A DNA stretch of 64,000 nt from Cinnamomum chago (Eukaryota; Streptophyta; Magnoliopsida; Laurales; Lauraceae), in assembly GCA_038049695.1 (NCBI GenBank), contig CP142460.1, positions 40,656,501 to 40,720,500 of the forward strand, read 5' to 3'. Shown piece by piece: positions 32,808-45,700 of the stretch; position 1 is the stretch's first letter; each line of letters begins with the position of its first letter. Position numbers and translations under genes: made by a program. Under the pieces are notes generated by a model. The model saw only the letters and a program-made list of their open reading frames with translations. It searched no databases and was not told the DNA's origin.

Positions 32808-35504
32808 ATGCTCCACACCACTAGCGGGTCATTCCAAGTCCCACAAAATATAGAATCCTCTAAGGTATTAGATGGATCCTTAGCCGCTTCAAGTCATGAC
32901 CCACAACAGATAAGACGGTCCCTCTTCGAAGGAGGCTCAATCCCGGTTAATACCGTTACAATGGGAAGGAATCATTCTAACACATCTACCCCATCTCATT
33001 CATCAGGGAAGAACCAATTCTCTTCGCATTCAGGAGTAACCTACACGGACCTAGTTAGTCACACTAGCCAGGTTATAAGATATAGGGTTCACGATAATAT
33101 CTCATCAAGGGATCACTCTCTCCACGCAAGTGATCCTGTGGTTTCGCAGGTTATACCCTACTCTTCCCTAATTAGTCAGATGGAGCCAATCACTTCTTCT
33201 ATCCCACAGTATGGGATGCCCGCTGATGCACCTATCACTACACCAGTTAGGGTCATTGCACCATCACAAACTCTCGCAATAAACGAGAATCTGTATCATC
33301 AAGCGAGTCATGGTTTAGTAAACCTTGGACAATTGATGACGACCAACACCTCGCACCGAAACCCTTTAATTCATATAGGAACGTCAGAAGTCTATCAACA
33401 GTGTGAAGTGGCTCGACCTCATTTCCAGATGATGACCCCTCCACCAATCAATCAAACTAATTACAACCCTGTAAACGGCCAGTAATGATGTATTATATCC
33501 CCAACCAATTCAATATGAGAGGACCCCTCCTATTTACCAAAATTAGGCTGCCCCAATCTACCAAGTGCCTAACTCAGATTAGGGTCCCCCGACATAGAAC
33601 ATACAGGTTATCAATCCCTTAGGCGTTAGACATTCTTATCAAACATACCAGGGAGATGAGCCACGCTATCCGCAAGCATATCGACCGCCCACCTCGAGCC
33701 CGATGGTTGACCAGTATAGAGGACAATCGGTTGCTTATGGAGGAAATCAATTGAACCAAAACTATCATCCTATTCAGCAACCATAACCCCAGGACCAGTT
33801 CCAGAAGCCAATTTACGCTCCTGTTCCACTAGAATCACAAGGAGCATACCAACCACAGACAATTCAATACCTAGATCCTTTAGCATTTAAAGAATTGTAG
33901 AAAAATGTAGAGGAGCTCAAAAATGAAATTAAGAAGAAGTCCTCAAGCTCAACTGGAAAAAAGCTAGGTTTCTATAATTTTACCAAAGAGGAAGAAAAGG
34001 AGAAGTCACCTTTCCCTGTTAGGGCTCCTAAATTCATACCTTACGATGGGACAACTGACCCTCAACACCATCTAGTCTCATTCTGCAACAAATGTCGTGC
34101 CATCGCTGACAATGACTCCATGCTTATAAACTATTTTCAAGAATCATTAATCGGGAATGCATTGACTTGGTATACGTCTGTACCTTCCCCCGAAATTAAT
34201 ACCTTCGAAGATGTAGTGGAAAAATTTCTAACACGATACCAGCACCTGACTAAAAACAAACCTCTCTGGCATGACTTAGCAAACCTCAAACAAAAGAACA
34301 ACGAGGATTATGAGGAATTCGCGGTGAGATGGCAAAATCAATTTGTACGATTGGACTACAATATGCAAGAAGAAGAACAAGTGAGAATGGCTATATCAAA
34401 TATGAAAGATCCAATGAGAGCTTTAATGACAATCGGGGAGGTTGTTAGTTGGAGTGGTCTATACCGTAGATTGTCCAGGATAAACAAAACTTGGACAAAG
34501 GAGTGTTAAACCCCATCATCGACCGTAAAAAGAACACGCGTAGAGCAGGCACAACTACCTAACTAGAAAGTCGCGTGACCCCTGAGGTGAGCTCGAATCA
34601 AGAAGAAGTTTACCGACCATACCAAGAACATAACAACGTTCGCTTTAACGAACACCAAAATCAGGGGCAAAATAACAATTCCAACTTCCAGGGCGGTAAC
34701 CCGAATTATCAAAGGAACAACCAGAATTATCAACTGAACAACCAGAACTTTCGGAATCCTTCGAGAAACAATCAAGGTTATGACCAACCACCAAGGAACC
34801 AAGGACCCCCGGTAAATCAAAGCCAGAACTCTGATCACATACAACCAGTTCCGAATTCAACAGTTCCGCCATAGAATCATAACACAAATCCTCAACCCAA
34901 CTACCGAACCGTTCCCTTCAATTACAATAGAGACAACAATGGCAACCAAAATAACATGAACAATGGGAATAGAAGAAGATTCATACCCAAAAGGGGAAAC
35001 TACCCATCCTTACCCCAACCTTGGACTGCTGTCTTTTGGTCCCTTTTAAGCTAAAACGCTCTTCAACTCCCCCCGGAACGACCACAGGCATGGTCAGAAC
35101 ACCTAGATAAAACCAAATTCTGTGCCTACCAAAGGATGCCAGGGCATGACCTCACCCAATGTTACATGGTTAGAGACCTAATTTACGATCTCAATGACAA
35201 AGGTAGGATCGATTGGAGCAATATTAATTCGATAAACACGACCGACCCGCGGAATACCCCTCCTAATCGAAACACGACTACCAATCCAGCACAAAATGTC
35301 CCGAACATGCAGATTTATACAAACCCCCTACCTCAACATGGGCCGTCAACCTCTGGACAAACCTCACAAACTCAATTGATAAACATAGCCATGATAGAGC
35401 ACCAATGTGTTCATGCCCCAGCCCAAGGAAGCATAAACCATAGCCAACCATGCCACGATGAGTTCTTTGAGGAAGAAGACTATCGAAGATACATAGTGCC
35501 ATGA
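32808..35504 (+). CDS. gag: Tat element gag region (fossil)
   Basis: Plus-strand frames at 32808-33485, 34120-34509 and 35136-35504 carry gag. The first is a Ser/Pro/Gln-rich N-terminal stretch of 225 codons without a known domain. The retrotransposon-gag core reads NYFQESLIGNALTWYTSVP and VRWQNQFVRLDYNMQ (about 34120-34400). An Asn/Gln-rich segment follows (34575-34870), then a Tat-style zinc-binding block FCAYQRMPGHDLTQCY (about 35118-35165). Gag would form the virus-like particle and bind the RNA. The region is broken into several frames, consistent with an inactive old copy. Confidence 0.7.
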
Positions 35505-35540
35505 GATGGGAAAACCAAATTCAAAATCTTCAATTCCAGA

Positions 35541-36470
35541 ATGGGCGAGATAGTTGATTCTCCTAACCTTTACAAAGTGAATTTCAATGAGCCAAATGAC
35601 CAAAAACCACCGATCCTTATGAATTCCCAATTGGATCCTCCCCCGGGTGCAAACGCTTCTCAAGCCCACCTCCGATCTGGACGGATCCGTCCTCCCCGGT
35701 TACCTCCTCACCAGGTTACCCAAGATCTAGCCTCACAGAACCCAAACGGTCAGGTTGAGGAGATAATTGATGACAGAGCTTATACTTCGATAGAAATTGG
35801 AATCGAGTATGATCTCTTAGGGCACCTTACAAAGATCCCAGCTAAGGTATCTATCCTCGACTTGATTAAAACCTCACCAAAGCATCAACAACAATTACTT
35901 GAGGCTATTACGCGTTTGCAAGTCCCCGTGGGCATAACTCCCGAAGAGTTGAGAACTACCATTGTGGCTTTAGCCCCAGGAGCTCCTTTCCCTGCCGTCA
36001 CATTTACTGAGGAAGAGCTGAAAGAAATACCATCTGGGGCGAGGACGTCTCCCCTACATTTAATGGTCAAGATAGCAGGAAAGGAAATATCAGGAGCACT
36101 AATAGAAACCGGCGCATCATTGAACATATGCCCATTGAAAAGATACAAAGCTTTAGGGCTCACGACAAAAGACCTGACTCCAGCACCCATGGTGGTGACC
36201 GGTTACGATGGAAATAAGAAAACAGTATGTGGAAAAATCATGTTATTAGTGGAAATAGGTCCGATCTCGATGCCAAAAGAATTTTATATCATGGATATCC
36301 CCGCCACTTTCAACTTAATCCTAGGACGCCGATGGTTGAATCATATGAATGTCGTCATGTCAAGTTGGCATCAATGTGTTAAATTCCCCTATTTAGGCAA
36401 GATCGGGAAAACAATGAGGGATCCACCTGTGATTGAACCAGAAGAACTTCAAATACTCCCGACCTTGTAG
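35541..36470 (+). CDS. Tat element protease segment (fossil)
   Basis: A 309-codon frame. The aspartic-protease-like part lies at roughly residues 170-290, with LHLMVKIAGKEISGALIE leading into the active-site region, then VVTGYDGNKKTVCGKI and FNLILGRRWLNHM, the usual closing block of plant gypsy proteases. The N-terminal part is a hydrophilic linker typical of Tat polyproteins. The enzyme would cut the polyprotein during particle maturation. Assigned by motif order between gag and RT. Confidence 0.65.
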   Translation: MGEIVDSPNLYKVNFNEPNDQKPPILMNSQLDPPPGANASQAHLRSGRIRPPRLPPHQVTQDLASQNPNGQVEEIIDDRAYTSIEIGIEYDLLGHLTKIPAKVSILDLIKTSPKHQQQLLEAITRLQVPVGITPEELRTTIVALAPGAPFPAVTFTEEELKEIPSGARTSPLHLMVKIAGKEISGALIETGASLNICPLKRYKALGLTTKDLTPAPMVVTGYDGNKKTVCGKIMLLVEIGPISMPKEFYIMDIPATFNLILGRRWLNHMNVVMSSWHQCVKFPYLGKIGKTMRDPPVIEPEELQILPTL

Positions 36471-36629
36471 CCTGCTCCTATGATGCCAGAGGTCAAGATT
36501 CACGGATACAGAGTTGACCCTTTCATCTCCTTAATGGATATGGACCCCATGCAAAATATATTTCCTGAATTATCCCCTTTGCAAAGTCCAACAACGGACA
36601 ACGAGAGTCAAGCTTGAGGATGGACTCTG

Positions 36630-36980
36630 ATGAGGAAGATGGGATATCAACCCAGATTTGGACTTGGAAAGGATGGAGAAGGTATTATTGACCCTTACAT
36701 ACCAGACCTTAGAGTGAGAGCAGAAGGATTAGGGTACGATACACACAATGATATGAGAAATAAACTAGAGGATTGGACTTTAGATGAACACTTCGTGAGA
36801 CACGATAAAATTCTAAATCCCGACACATCACTGACTAGAGAGGAACACTACAATTTGGATCCAAATGATAAAGGTAAGGCCGTTTTAGTAGAAGATTGGG
36901 AAGACTCCACTCATCCAAAAGTGAGATCTACGAGGAAATCTTTGGCACTTGGAGATAACTCCATTCACCAAAGGAAGTGA
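36630..36980 (+). CDS. G-patch segment of the Tat polyprotein (fossil)
   Basis: Reads MRKMGYQPRFGLGKDGEGI near the start, the Gly-rich G-patch signature (Gly at regular spacing, aromatic residue after MGY). G-patch motifs bind nucleic acid and are known between protease and RT in Tat-clade and some retroviral polyproteins. The following 80 codons are an acidic linker without a known fold. Confidence 0.6.
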   Translation: MRKMGYQPRFGLGKDGEGIIDPYIPDLRVRAEGLGYDTHNDMRNKLEDWTLDEHFVRHDKILNPDTSLTREEHYNLDPNDKGKAVLVEDWEDSTHPKVRSTRKSLALGDNSIHQRK

Positions 36981-37407
36981 ACAATGCAGAACACACTATT
37001 GACCCGAGGTCCCAATTCCCATCATGCAACATGTTGATTGTGAGTTAACCAACTCATTTATCCAAAAAAAAGGCCAATTGCCGAGCTCCAAGAAAGCCGT
37101 GAGACATGGGAAATTCAAGACCCTACTCAAGAAGAAGTGGTGTACTGGCCCATTGCCTGGCGCCATTGGCGAGAAGACCCCTCTCAAAGAGACCATGAAA
37201 TTTGGGAAGCCGATGACCAAAATGATCACGAAGTGGTATACCAACCAACTGCCTGGCCATGCCAGCTGGGAGGATCCTCCTCGGTAGATAGCCCATCTTT
37301 AACCCCACCTGTACCATATCATCCCAAAACTCCAAAAAAAAATTAAAAATAGAAAACCCAAAAAATTAGGAACCGTAGGAGTAGAAAACTTTATTCATCA
37401 TCAAAAT

Positions 37408-38396
37408 ATGGGTGATCTGAGGCGATGGAAGTTACCCCCGGTAGAACAGTCCAAACTAGAGGAGATTATGATCAACATTGATAAGTTAGGCTGTGAATCT
37501 CTGCCTGTCATTCCAGAACCCGAGCCTTCGGCACAACATGCAAACATCAATGGTGGAATGGGTGTTTATGAATTAGTGGATGTCGAAGAAGGAGATGACG
37601 AAGTTTATGAGGAATCTAGGGGAATAGTCAAGAAGTTTGATGAAGAGACACAAGCAGCTGCCGAAAAGACAAAGGAGATAAACCTAGGGACAGAGGAAAG
37701 ACCCAAACAGGTCCAAATCAGCGCGTGCCTAGAACCCGATGAGGAGAGTAAGATACTTGAAGTCCTAAGAGAATGTTAGGACGTGTTCGCATCGGATTAT
37801 AAGGATATGCCCAGACTTGCACACAATCTGGTGGAGCACCGGATCCCACTAGAAGAAAATGTTAAGCCTGTCAAGCAAAAATTAAGAAAGATGCTCCCCG
37901 ATGTTGCCCTTAAAGTAAAAGAAGAGGTTGACAAACTCCACCAAGCTAAATTCATTGAGTCGTATTATTCCCTCAATGGATAGCCAACATAGTCCCAGTA
38001 AAGAAGAAAGATGGACGCGTCCGAGTTTGTATTGATTTCAGAAATCTGAATAAGGCATCTCCCAAAGATGATTTCCCTTTGCCTCACATCGACGTGCTTA
38101 TTGATAATACTGCGGGGCACGCTATGCTATCATTCTTGGATGGTTACTCAGGGTACAATCAAATCAAGCTGTCAACAGAGGATCAAGAGAAAACATCATT
38201 CACAACACCCTGGGGGACCTATTGCTACCTTATGATGCCTTTCGGGTTAAAGAATGTCGGTGCCACTTATCAGAGCGCCATGATGGCGATATTCCATGAC
38301 ATGATACACGATTATATGGAAGTTTACGTAGATGACATTCTAATCAAATCCAAAACCCGTGAAGATCATGTCACGGCTCTCAGAAAGGTCCTTTAA
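37408..38396 (+). CDS. Tat element reverse transcriptase (fossil)
   Basis: Frames at 37408-37779, 37783-37983 and 38079-38396 cover the acidic linker and RT fingers/palm. Recognisable blocks: YKDMPRLAHNLVEHRIPL, RVCVIDF-like region near 38018-38060, FLDGYSGYNQIKLSTEDQEK, FGLKNVGATYQSAM, and the catalytic YVDDILIKSK. This is the Ty3/gypsy RT order. Broken across more than one frame. Confidence 0.8.
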
Positions 38397-38420
38397 CGAT
38401 CTAGAGACACCCAACTGAAA

Positions 38421-39944
38421 ATGAATCCGAAGAAATGCGTTTTTGGAGTATCCTCCGACAAACTCTTGGGTTTTATGGTAAGTAATCGGGGGATCGAGGT
38501 TGATCCGTCTAAGGTAAAGGCCATCCTTGAAATGCCGCCCCCGAAGAATCTCAAAGAATTGAGAGGCCTCATAGGGCGATTACAGTTCATCAGGAGATTC
38601 ATATTACAACATTCCCACAGATGCGAACCATTCCACAAATTGCTAAAAGGAGGTGTAAAATACCACTGGGATGACGACTGCCAAAAGGCATTTGAAGATC
38701 TGAAGAAATATCTGTTGAGTCCTCCCGCCCTGCAACTCCCAATAAAAAACAAGTGTCTCATCCTATACGTGTCAGCGACAGAATCTGCGATAGGTGTGGT
38801 CCTGGGTCAACATGATGAGACCGGCCGAAAGGAGAACGCTATTTATTACCTGAGCAAATCGCTATTACCCTATGAATGGAAATACTCTCCAATGGAAAGA
38901 ACCTGCTTAGCCCTGGTTTGGGCGGCCCAGAAATTGAGACACTACTTTCTAGCCCATCAAGTTAAACTCCTAGCGAGGATGGATCCCTTAAAGTATATTT
39001 CCGAGAAACCTATCACTTCAGGAAGAGTTTCCCGATGGCAAATGCTCTTGGCCGAATTTGACATAACCTATATTACACAAAAGTTCATAAAAGGACAAGC
39101 GATCACTAACCATCTAGCACACCTCCCTCTGCCTCAATACGAGCCATTCAAAACCGGTTTCCCCGATGAGGACATTTTATTTACAAACATTGAGGAAGTT
39201 AAGAATGATGATTTATGGACAATGTATTTCGATGGGGCTTTGAACCAAAATGGAAAAGGAGTCGGGATAGTATTGTTATCCTCGGAAGGAGTTGCCATAC
39301 TGAAAGCCTACAAGATTGGGTTTCCAACAACCAATAACATGATGGAATACGATGCTTTACTAGCAGGACTGAGAGAAGCCCAGACTCTAGGTATCGAGAA
39401 ACTGAGAGTCTTCGGTGATTCCAAGGCTGTTATTTCCCAAATAGCCAGAGAATGGAAGGTCAATGCCCCCAAACTTGCACATTACCATGGAAAAGCAAAA
39501 GAATTAATGTCTGATTTCAAAAATATTTCCTTCCGCTACATTCCTCGAGCCTTGAATCGATTGGCCGACTCGTTAGCAATCCTAGCTTCGATCATAGAGA
39601 TACCTGACAACAAAGATTCTGAAGGCTTCATAATTAAAAGGCTAGCTTCTCCGTCCGTCAAACCGATAGATTTATCCAAAGGGAACCCTGCCGAAGTTCT
39701 GCCAAAAATTCTGAAGGAAAAGAGTAAGAAAGCCAAGGCCAAAGAGTCTGATCACAAGGAGAACACCAAGCCCGAAGGAGTCCTAGCCGGCATACAACAT
39801 GATGATGACCTGGTAGATGATCACCCATGGTACTTCGATATCTGGAATTACTTACACGATGGCTACATCCCTGGATATGCCACCCGATCGGATAAAAGAG
39901 CGTTGAAAGAATTGGTTCAGAGATATGTCATAGTCGCGGGGTAA
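38421..39944 (+). CDS. RT thumb, RNase H and archaeal-type RNase H of the Tat element (fossil)
   Basis: A 507-codon open segment. First the RT thumb/connection (LRGLIGRLQFIRRFILQHS), then the gypsy RNase H (LYVSATESAIGVVLGQHD, YSPMERTCLALVWA, near 38760-39060). Next comes a second RNase H domain with YFDGALNQNGKGVGIVL, NNMMEYDALLAGLREA and VFGDSKAVISQ (about 39215-39600). The second RNase H is of the archaeal/plant type and is the diagnostic acquisition of the Tat clade. This is one of the best-preserved stretches of the element. Confidence 0.85.
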   Translation: MNPKKCVFGVSSDKLLGFMVSNRGIEVDPSKVKAILEMPPPKNLKELRGLIGRLQFIRRFILQHSHRCEPFHKLLKGGVKYHWDDDCQKAFEDLKKYLLSPPALQLPIKNKCLILYVSATESAIGVVLGQHDETGRKENAIYYLSKSLLPYEWKYSPMERTCLALVWAAQKLRHYFLAHQVKLLARMDPLKYISEKPITSGRVSRWQMLLAEFDITYITQKFIKGQAITNHLAHLPLPQYEPFKTGFPDEDILFTNIEEVKNDDLWTMYFDGALNQNGKGVGIVLLSSEGVAILKAYKIGFPTTNNMMEYDALLAGLREAQTLGIEKLRVFGDSKAVISQIAREWKVNAPKLAHYHGKAKELMSDFKNISFRYIPRALNRLADSLAILASIIEIPDNKDSEGFIIKRLASPSVKPIDLSKGNPAEVLPKILKEKSKKAKAKESDHKENTKPEGVLAGIQHDDDLVDDHPWYFDIWNYLHDGYIPGYATRSDKRALKELVQRYVIVAG

Positions 39945-41090
39945 TTGTATTGCAGATCATTCAGTGGAATTCTCCTACGATGTGTGACCACAAAAGAAGG
40001 GCAAGAGATAATTAAAGAAGCACATTCAGGAGAGTGTGGAGGACATGTTAATGGCCAGATGTTGGCTAAGAAGATCATCCGTTTAGGTTATTACTGGCCA
40101 TCCCTAGAGTCGGATTTAGTCCATTATGTTAGGAGATGTAAAGAATGTCAGTTGCATGTCGACCTAATACATACCCCCGCATCATCCCTTCACCCTACCA
40201 TAGCTCCATGGCCTTGCTCGACATGGGCCTTTGATATCATAGGACCCTTGGCCCCTATACTAGAAAACACACAAAATAAGGCATTCATATTGACTGCCAC
40301 AGAATATTACACTAAATGGCCAGAAGTAGAGGCATATGTTAATATTAAGGCTACCTCTATAGTTAAATTCATTAAAAAGAATATAATAGCCAGGTTTGGC
40401 ATCCCTAAGGTATTCATAACAGATAATGGCCCCCAATTTATATCTCAACAAATGAATGAGTTGTGCACAAAATATGATATAGAACTGGATCATTCAACCC
40501 CATACTATCCCCAAGCCAATGGTCAAGCCGAAGCAACCAACAAGACCTTGTTGAAGATCATCAAGAAGACTGTGCAAACAACCAAAGGTAATGATTGGCC
40601 AGACCGTTTGGTTGAAGCGTTGTGGGCATACCGGACTTCTATAAGAACTCCTACAGGAGAAACCCCATACTCTTTGACCTACGGGACGGAAGCAGTCCTT
40701 CCCCTCGAGGACCTTCACCCGTCACTGCGCGTCCAGTTAAATGAAGATATAACAGAAGACCAGAGGAGAGAATCACTACTACTTCAGCTAGACCTACTTG
40801 ATGAGAAAAGAATGAAGGCAGCAGAACATGCACAAGTATATCGGAAGCGGATCGCCAGAGCCTATGACAAACATGTCAGAGAACGAAGATTCAAAGTTGG
40901 TGATTTTGTGCTAAAGCGCATCACTCCATCCCAGCTTCCGCATCCAAGAGGTAAGTTACGACCCAATTGGGAAGGCCCATATGTAATTAAAGAAGTATAT
41001 TCTGAAAATGCATACAGACTAGTAAATGCAGAAGGGGAAGAGCTCCCCGATCCATGGAATGCTATGTACCTGAAAAGGTACATAGTTTGA
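39945..41090 (+). CDS. Tat element integrase (fossil)
   Basis: A 381-codon open segment. The N-terminal zinc-binding HHCC block is recognisable (HSGECGGHVNGQ ... CKECQ). The catalytic core has WAFDIIGPL, FITDNGPQF and YYPQANGQAEATNKTLLK, giving the D, D and E of the DDE triad. The C-terminal part has a GPY/F-like module (GKLRPNWEGPYVIKEV). There is no chromodomain, as expected for Tat. It would insert the element's cDNA into chromosomes. Confidence 0.85.
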   Translation: MYCRSFSGILLRCVTTKEGQEIIKEAHSGECGGHVNGQMLAKKIIRLGYYWPSLESDLVHYVRRCKECQLHVDLIHTPASSLHPTIAPWPCSTWAFDIIGPLAPILENTQNKAFILTATEYYTKWPEVEAYVNIKATSIVKFIKKNIIARFGIPKVFITDNGPQFISQQMNELCTKYDIELDHSTPYYPQANGQAEATNKTLLKIIKKTVQTTKGNDWPDRLVEALWAYRTSIRTPTGETPYSLTYGTEAVLPLEDLHPSLRVQLNEDITEDQRRESLLLQLDLLDEKRMKAAEHAQVYRKRIARAYDKHVRERRFKVGDFVLKRITPSQLPHPRGKLRPNWEGPYVIKEVYSENAYRLVNAEGEELPDPWNAMYLKRYIV

Positions 41091-43116
41091 CCCTTCTCTA
41101 CTTATTGCGGAGTATGACCCTCCTTGTTCCTTAGCGTAGTTGTAGAAATCCCGTAGGAGGACTTAAGAGATGCACACTAATCAAACAAGGAATTCAAACA
41201 CACACTGGCACCTAAAAATACACAAAATGGTGAGTCTACCCTACACAAATTTTGCACGGTTAAAGCCACCCAATGTGAAGGTTTGAAGGTGAAATCGCCC
41301 GTGTCATGAAAGCTTTTTTATTCCCCAAAAAAACAAAAGAGGAAAAAGAGTTTGTTTAGTTAGGAGTCTTTCAAAAAAATTTGTGACTAGTTTGGGTTCG
41401 TAGCCTCTTTAACCTGAGCCAGTAAGCCCGTAGGGGTATTTAAAAATCTAGTGCCCTAAAGCCACCTGGTTTGGGAGTCATTGGCTGAATGCTCGTTACA
41501 TGGGTTGATTAGAAAGCTTAAGGAACCCAGGCATTGCATAGTCACATGTCAAAAAAAAAATTCTATTAGAATTAGGCTAGCTGGAGTGACATGGGTACTC
41601 ATTAGGTGAACTAAGCAGAAGGTGATCGAAAACCATAACACTAAGGTAGCACGGCGATTCACCACCCCACACATGAACACTACTAACGAATGAGCCCCGG
41701 AGGTAGTCAGGTGCTCTCCAAAGTTCAGCAGAAAAGACTAAGCAGCTACAAAAAGGGGCCCATGAGGGCTCGACCTCCAAAGGAAAGTTAGGGAGGATCA
41801 CATTACCACCAGAGTGAAAATCATGGATCGAGAAGCTAATCTATCTTCACATTCTCGCCCACGGCCAAAATGAACACTAGTCTTATGCTGGGGCCTTTTT
41901 TTATATATATACATATGAATATATTTTTATCTCACACGGCTTCCCAATCTGGGCCCACATCGCATACACAACTGCCACGAGCACTCACTAGCCCACACAC
42001 AAACACCTCATGCATGCTTTTACTACTAATCACTTTTGGTTGGATGCAGGGAAGACATATCCCCTAAGGTATGAATTAAATCTTGTTATTCTCAAAGCTT
42101 GAGTGCCGAAATGGCCCCCCGACATTTTTACCGAGAAAGAAAATATTACCTTAGCCAAACTATGCGGGGGGCCTAAAATATTAAACTAACAAGTTTGTTT
42201 CGAGACCTTGCAGGGAACCCAACCCCGATCACATCCGAAACATCCCACAAGCTGGGGCATTTTTATTTTACATGCATTATTTTGCGCACAACTCCTCATG
42301 ATTTGAAAAGGAATACAATGATGGTAATTAAATCTGAGAGATATAAATTATATCTGTTACGATACTTTATGATGAATTTAATTATAGATGCCTACTGTTC
42401 ATACCTTTTTCTATGATATCACATTTTATGCTATTTAAAGAATACAGTTATCTTGAACCTCTGTCTTTACAATTATAGCTAACAATGTGAATGCCTTAAA
42501 ACATAGAACTGCTTAGGCCACAAGCATCACACACCCAGGCACTCCCCATTGTTTGAGAACCTTAAGTCTATGTTACATCTCTAGTATGAAATTGTAGTCA
42601 TTCGGTCTATTATATAGGTTTCATTCTGGCTATCTCTGATTACTAATGGTCTTCCGTACGAGATCAATGCTAGAGCACAAATTTTGAGATATTCTAGAAA
42701 TTTTTTTGCAGCATTTCCCCTTGTTTTGGATCCCGGAAAATCTCCGGATACAAAAAACCTGTTACTTGTGAAGAAAAACACTTCATATATTCTCTGACAC
42801 CTCCAAAAACAAAAACTCCTCATTAATCAACCACATTCCCATAGCACTTCTAAGGCATTAAACATACTATCTCAACTACACATACATGGTATATACACAC
42901 ACATCATACATCTCAGATCAGATACATACGAACCCATCCCATGAGCCAAGTACAACATGAAACAACATAAATACATGGCCAGCACATATGAATACAATAT
43001 AGAACAGGGATACACAAGGGATGGATCCCCCAGGAGATCAATCGAAGAATGATAACCCTACGAAGCAGCTCCATTATGACGAGCCGACGAAGCGAATGAG
43101 GACGGACCAGGGGTAC
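41091..43116. other. Post-integrase spacer of the Tat element
   Basis: No credible gene on either strand. This kind of long non-coding region between integrase and antisense genes is typical of Tat/Ogre elements. The phrases GCCGAAATGGCCCCC near 42107 and ACAAGCTGGGGCATTTTT near 42248 lie in a GC-richer part. No sharp repeat is seen. Confidence 0.45.
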
Positions 43117-45695
43117 GCTAAGAAGGAGCCCGCATCGAGTCCGAAAACGCATAAATTCTTTCTTTCGCCCTTTGGCGATACCGATCGAGGCGCCTTCGCA
43201 GATCAGCAACCACCTCCTTGTGACATCGCGCCATGCGATCCATGCGCTCAGCATACTGATCATGGATAAGAGCCCTCTCCTCACTCAAGCTGAGGCGTGA
43301 AGGAACAGAAGCAACGATAGCACCGCTCTACAGGACAACATTTTAAAGAAACATTACATTCAACAAACCTTGCGGCAACAAACATGAAACTTAAAAGGGA
43401 GAAAAGACCCTCACTTGCACAGAGGCCTCATAGCTCATGAGCTTGGCACGTAGCTTGTTAACCTGCAAATCACAAGATTACAAACCACATCAACGATGGG
43501 CGAAGAATCAAGATTGAAACTTCACATGAGCAAGGCTCATACTGTGCCTCTGAAGCATCTCTCTCCGCAAGCGCCTTGTTGCGCTCGCTACAAGCCTCGG
43601 CCTAAAAGACCACAAGGACAAACGGTGGAGGATCGGTCGTTATACAAAAGGACAATACAATAAAAATCTGAGCCTCACTAACCTGCAGTCAGTCCATCTC
43701 AGCTCGCAATGTCTGAAGCTCGCCCTCCAATCTAATCCTCATAGCCTCGGATACAACCAAATCCCTATCCCTCTACACAAGCAATCAAATGTCATAAATC
43801 TTAATTCGCGATGAAGATTGAGTTAATAACCTTCTACCTCATAGGTATCCGCCAGTGCATCAATGATGGCGTCGCGCAGCCGCAATTCCTCTCGTAGATC
43901 CCTCTGAACAAAGTAAAGAGAGTCAGTGAGTTTAAAGCATTAGTTTTAAAATAAACGAGGGATCATGATTCCTATGCCTCCTTAGCCACAAAGGACGCAT
44001 GTAGTCCCATCGTCATGGCCTCTTGAGGTCACAAAGTATACGATGCAGTAAGTGAGTACTCTAACACACAACACCAAAGGATAGTACCCCCAATCCCCAT
44101 GCTACAAATTGAACAGGTATTACCTTCTCTCTCACCAACTCGGATAGTCGGAGTACCTCCTCCTGAAGGGCTAACTCAACATCAGACACCACTCTCGTAG
44201 AGGTCCCCTGCCACAAGGCACAATGAGAACAATTGGAAAGGGAGGATAAAAAACAATATGGTTCATGAACCTAGTGAAATTTACCTCACCTGAAGTATCG
44301 CCTAATGGACGAGTCTCTTCACACCCCATCCCGGCTGGGGAAGTCGTCTGAAACAGGAAAACAACATGTTGGATCAAGTCGAGGATAAGGGACAATATCA
44401 AGTTAGATAAGTAGAAAAGAATTAAATGATTACCCGAAGTGACATCAACGTCTCCATCGCCTCAGCACAATTTCGGATAGAATAGGAAGATCCGCCGGAA
44501 TATGACTCAGGCAATATGTATCGGTGCGTGATGTCCCTCCAACGCCACTCATAATCACCCAATGCCTCTTCATCTGTACTAAAAGTAGGCGCTTGTCCCC
44601 CTCTATCCCAATCATCAATTTCAAGCTGGTGCGGATGGGAGTGACCAAATATCGCTTCACCCCATCCCCTATATGAGTGAGTCATGGCAGGCTCAGGAGG
44701 TAGGACGACCTGATGACTACCAAACTGGCGAGCAACCTGACTCATGACAAGCCTAGAAACAATCTGAGGGGTGTGAAGCCGTATATCTCTAGCAAATAAA
44801 TGCATCCCCTCTCGCACTGCCACCAACTCATCATCAGGACTGCCCTAGTGAGGACACCAAATGATCTGGAAAAAAAAAAGGGAGCATAACCCCGAAGGAT
44901 GTCAACCATTAGTAACCTGAAATAGGAAGGTGGCCGATTCTGGCCTAATTCCAATACAGGCTGACAAACTAAAAGGAAAAGGGAGAGAGAGAAAGAATGA
45001 CTTACCTCCCGGTCCATCAACTCGTTCAAAATGAAGTGGTAGCCCTACTCACCGGGTCTCATCCTCAAATCTTTAGTTCTTTTTGCTAGCTCTGTAGGTC
45101 GGATGTCAGCAAAACCCCGTACAGTAGCATTCGGATACCACTACGCCGCCCGAGGAACAAGGCTCAACCGCACTAGCGAGCGCTCGGGGCTACCCTGGAA
45201 GATATGCTCCCACACCCACACCTGTTTTAGAACAGTTAAATCATTAGTAAGGCAGAATGTTTAAAACAGAAGATTAACAAATATGGGAAACTGATTTACC
45301 TAAAGAATTGGGACAAAGCCCCGGAGACTCCTGTGGCCCATCTGGACCCGACATCTATCATCTAGGCTATGAAAGAGAAAGGCAAGAGCTGCCGCACCCC
45401 ATGCATAATCACCTACCTGGCTCAAATCATCTACAAACCTGAGTAGGGAGCCAGAAACTTTGTTGCCCGTGGCATTCGCAAATAAACATTTCCCAAAGAA
45501 ATAGAGGAGGAATGCACGAAGGCTCTCATCCTCGCCACGCCTAGCCGACAATAACCGAGGACGCCTCAAGCAACATCAGGTCGGGTCCCCTTTTTCCCTA
45601 CCAAATTGAATAAGATCTACAGTCAATAATACTCATCCATTTACGGAAAGCAATAATGAGGTCATGGCTTACTACTCATCCGTCACATAGAAGGT
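43117..45695 (-). pseudogene. Antisense plant-mobile-domain gene, 3' part
   Basis: Minus strand, exon-like blocks separated by short introns. 45300-45569 reads LLRFVDDLSQVGDYAWGAAA and LAFLFHSLDD, matching the second half of the plant mobile domain (PMD, once called aminotransferase-like). The next blocks, near 45180-45230 and 44436-44826, contain WVWEHIFQGSPERS and HSYRGWGEAIFGHS. A series of short exons (about 43410-44340) encodes charged, heptad-like segments (DVELALQEEVLRLSELVREK, DLREELRLRDAIIDALAD). The last block ends near 43117 with EERALIHDQYAERMDRMARC. The C-terminus is thus a long coiled coil. PMD proteins occur as host genes (MAIN/MAIL) and inside transposons. Here it sits in a Tat element tail and is interrupted by a copia insertion. 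Confidence 0.65.
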
Positions 45696-45700
45696 CTCAC

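Noticed and set aside
42913-43284. 123-codon minus-strand frame
   Set aside because: The neighbouring frame on the same strand gives a charged heptad-like sequence that fits the PMD gene's coiled-coil tail; the 123-codon frame is a shadow.
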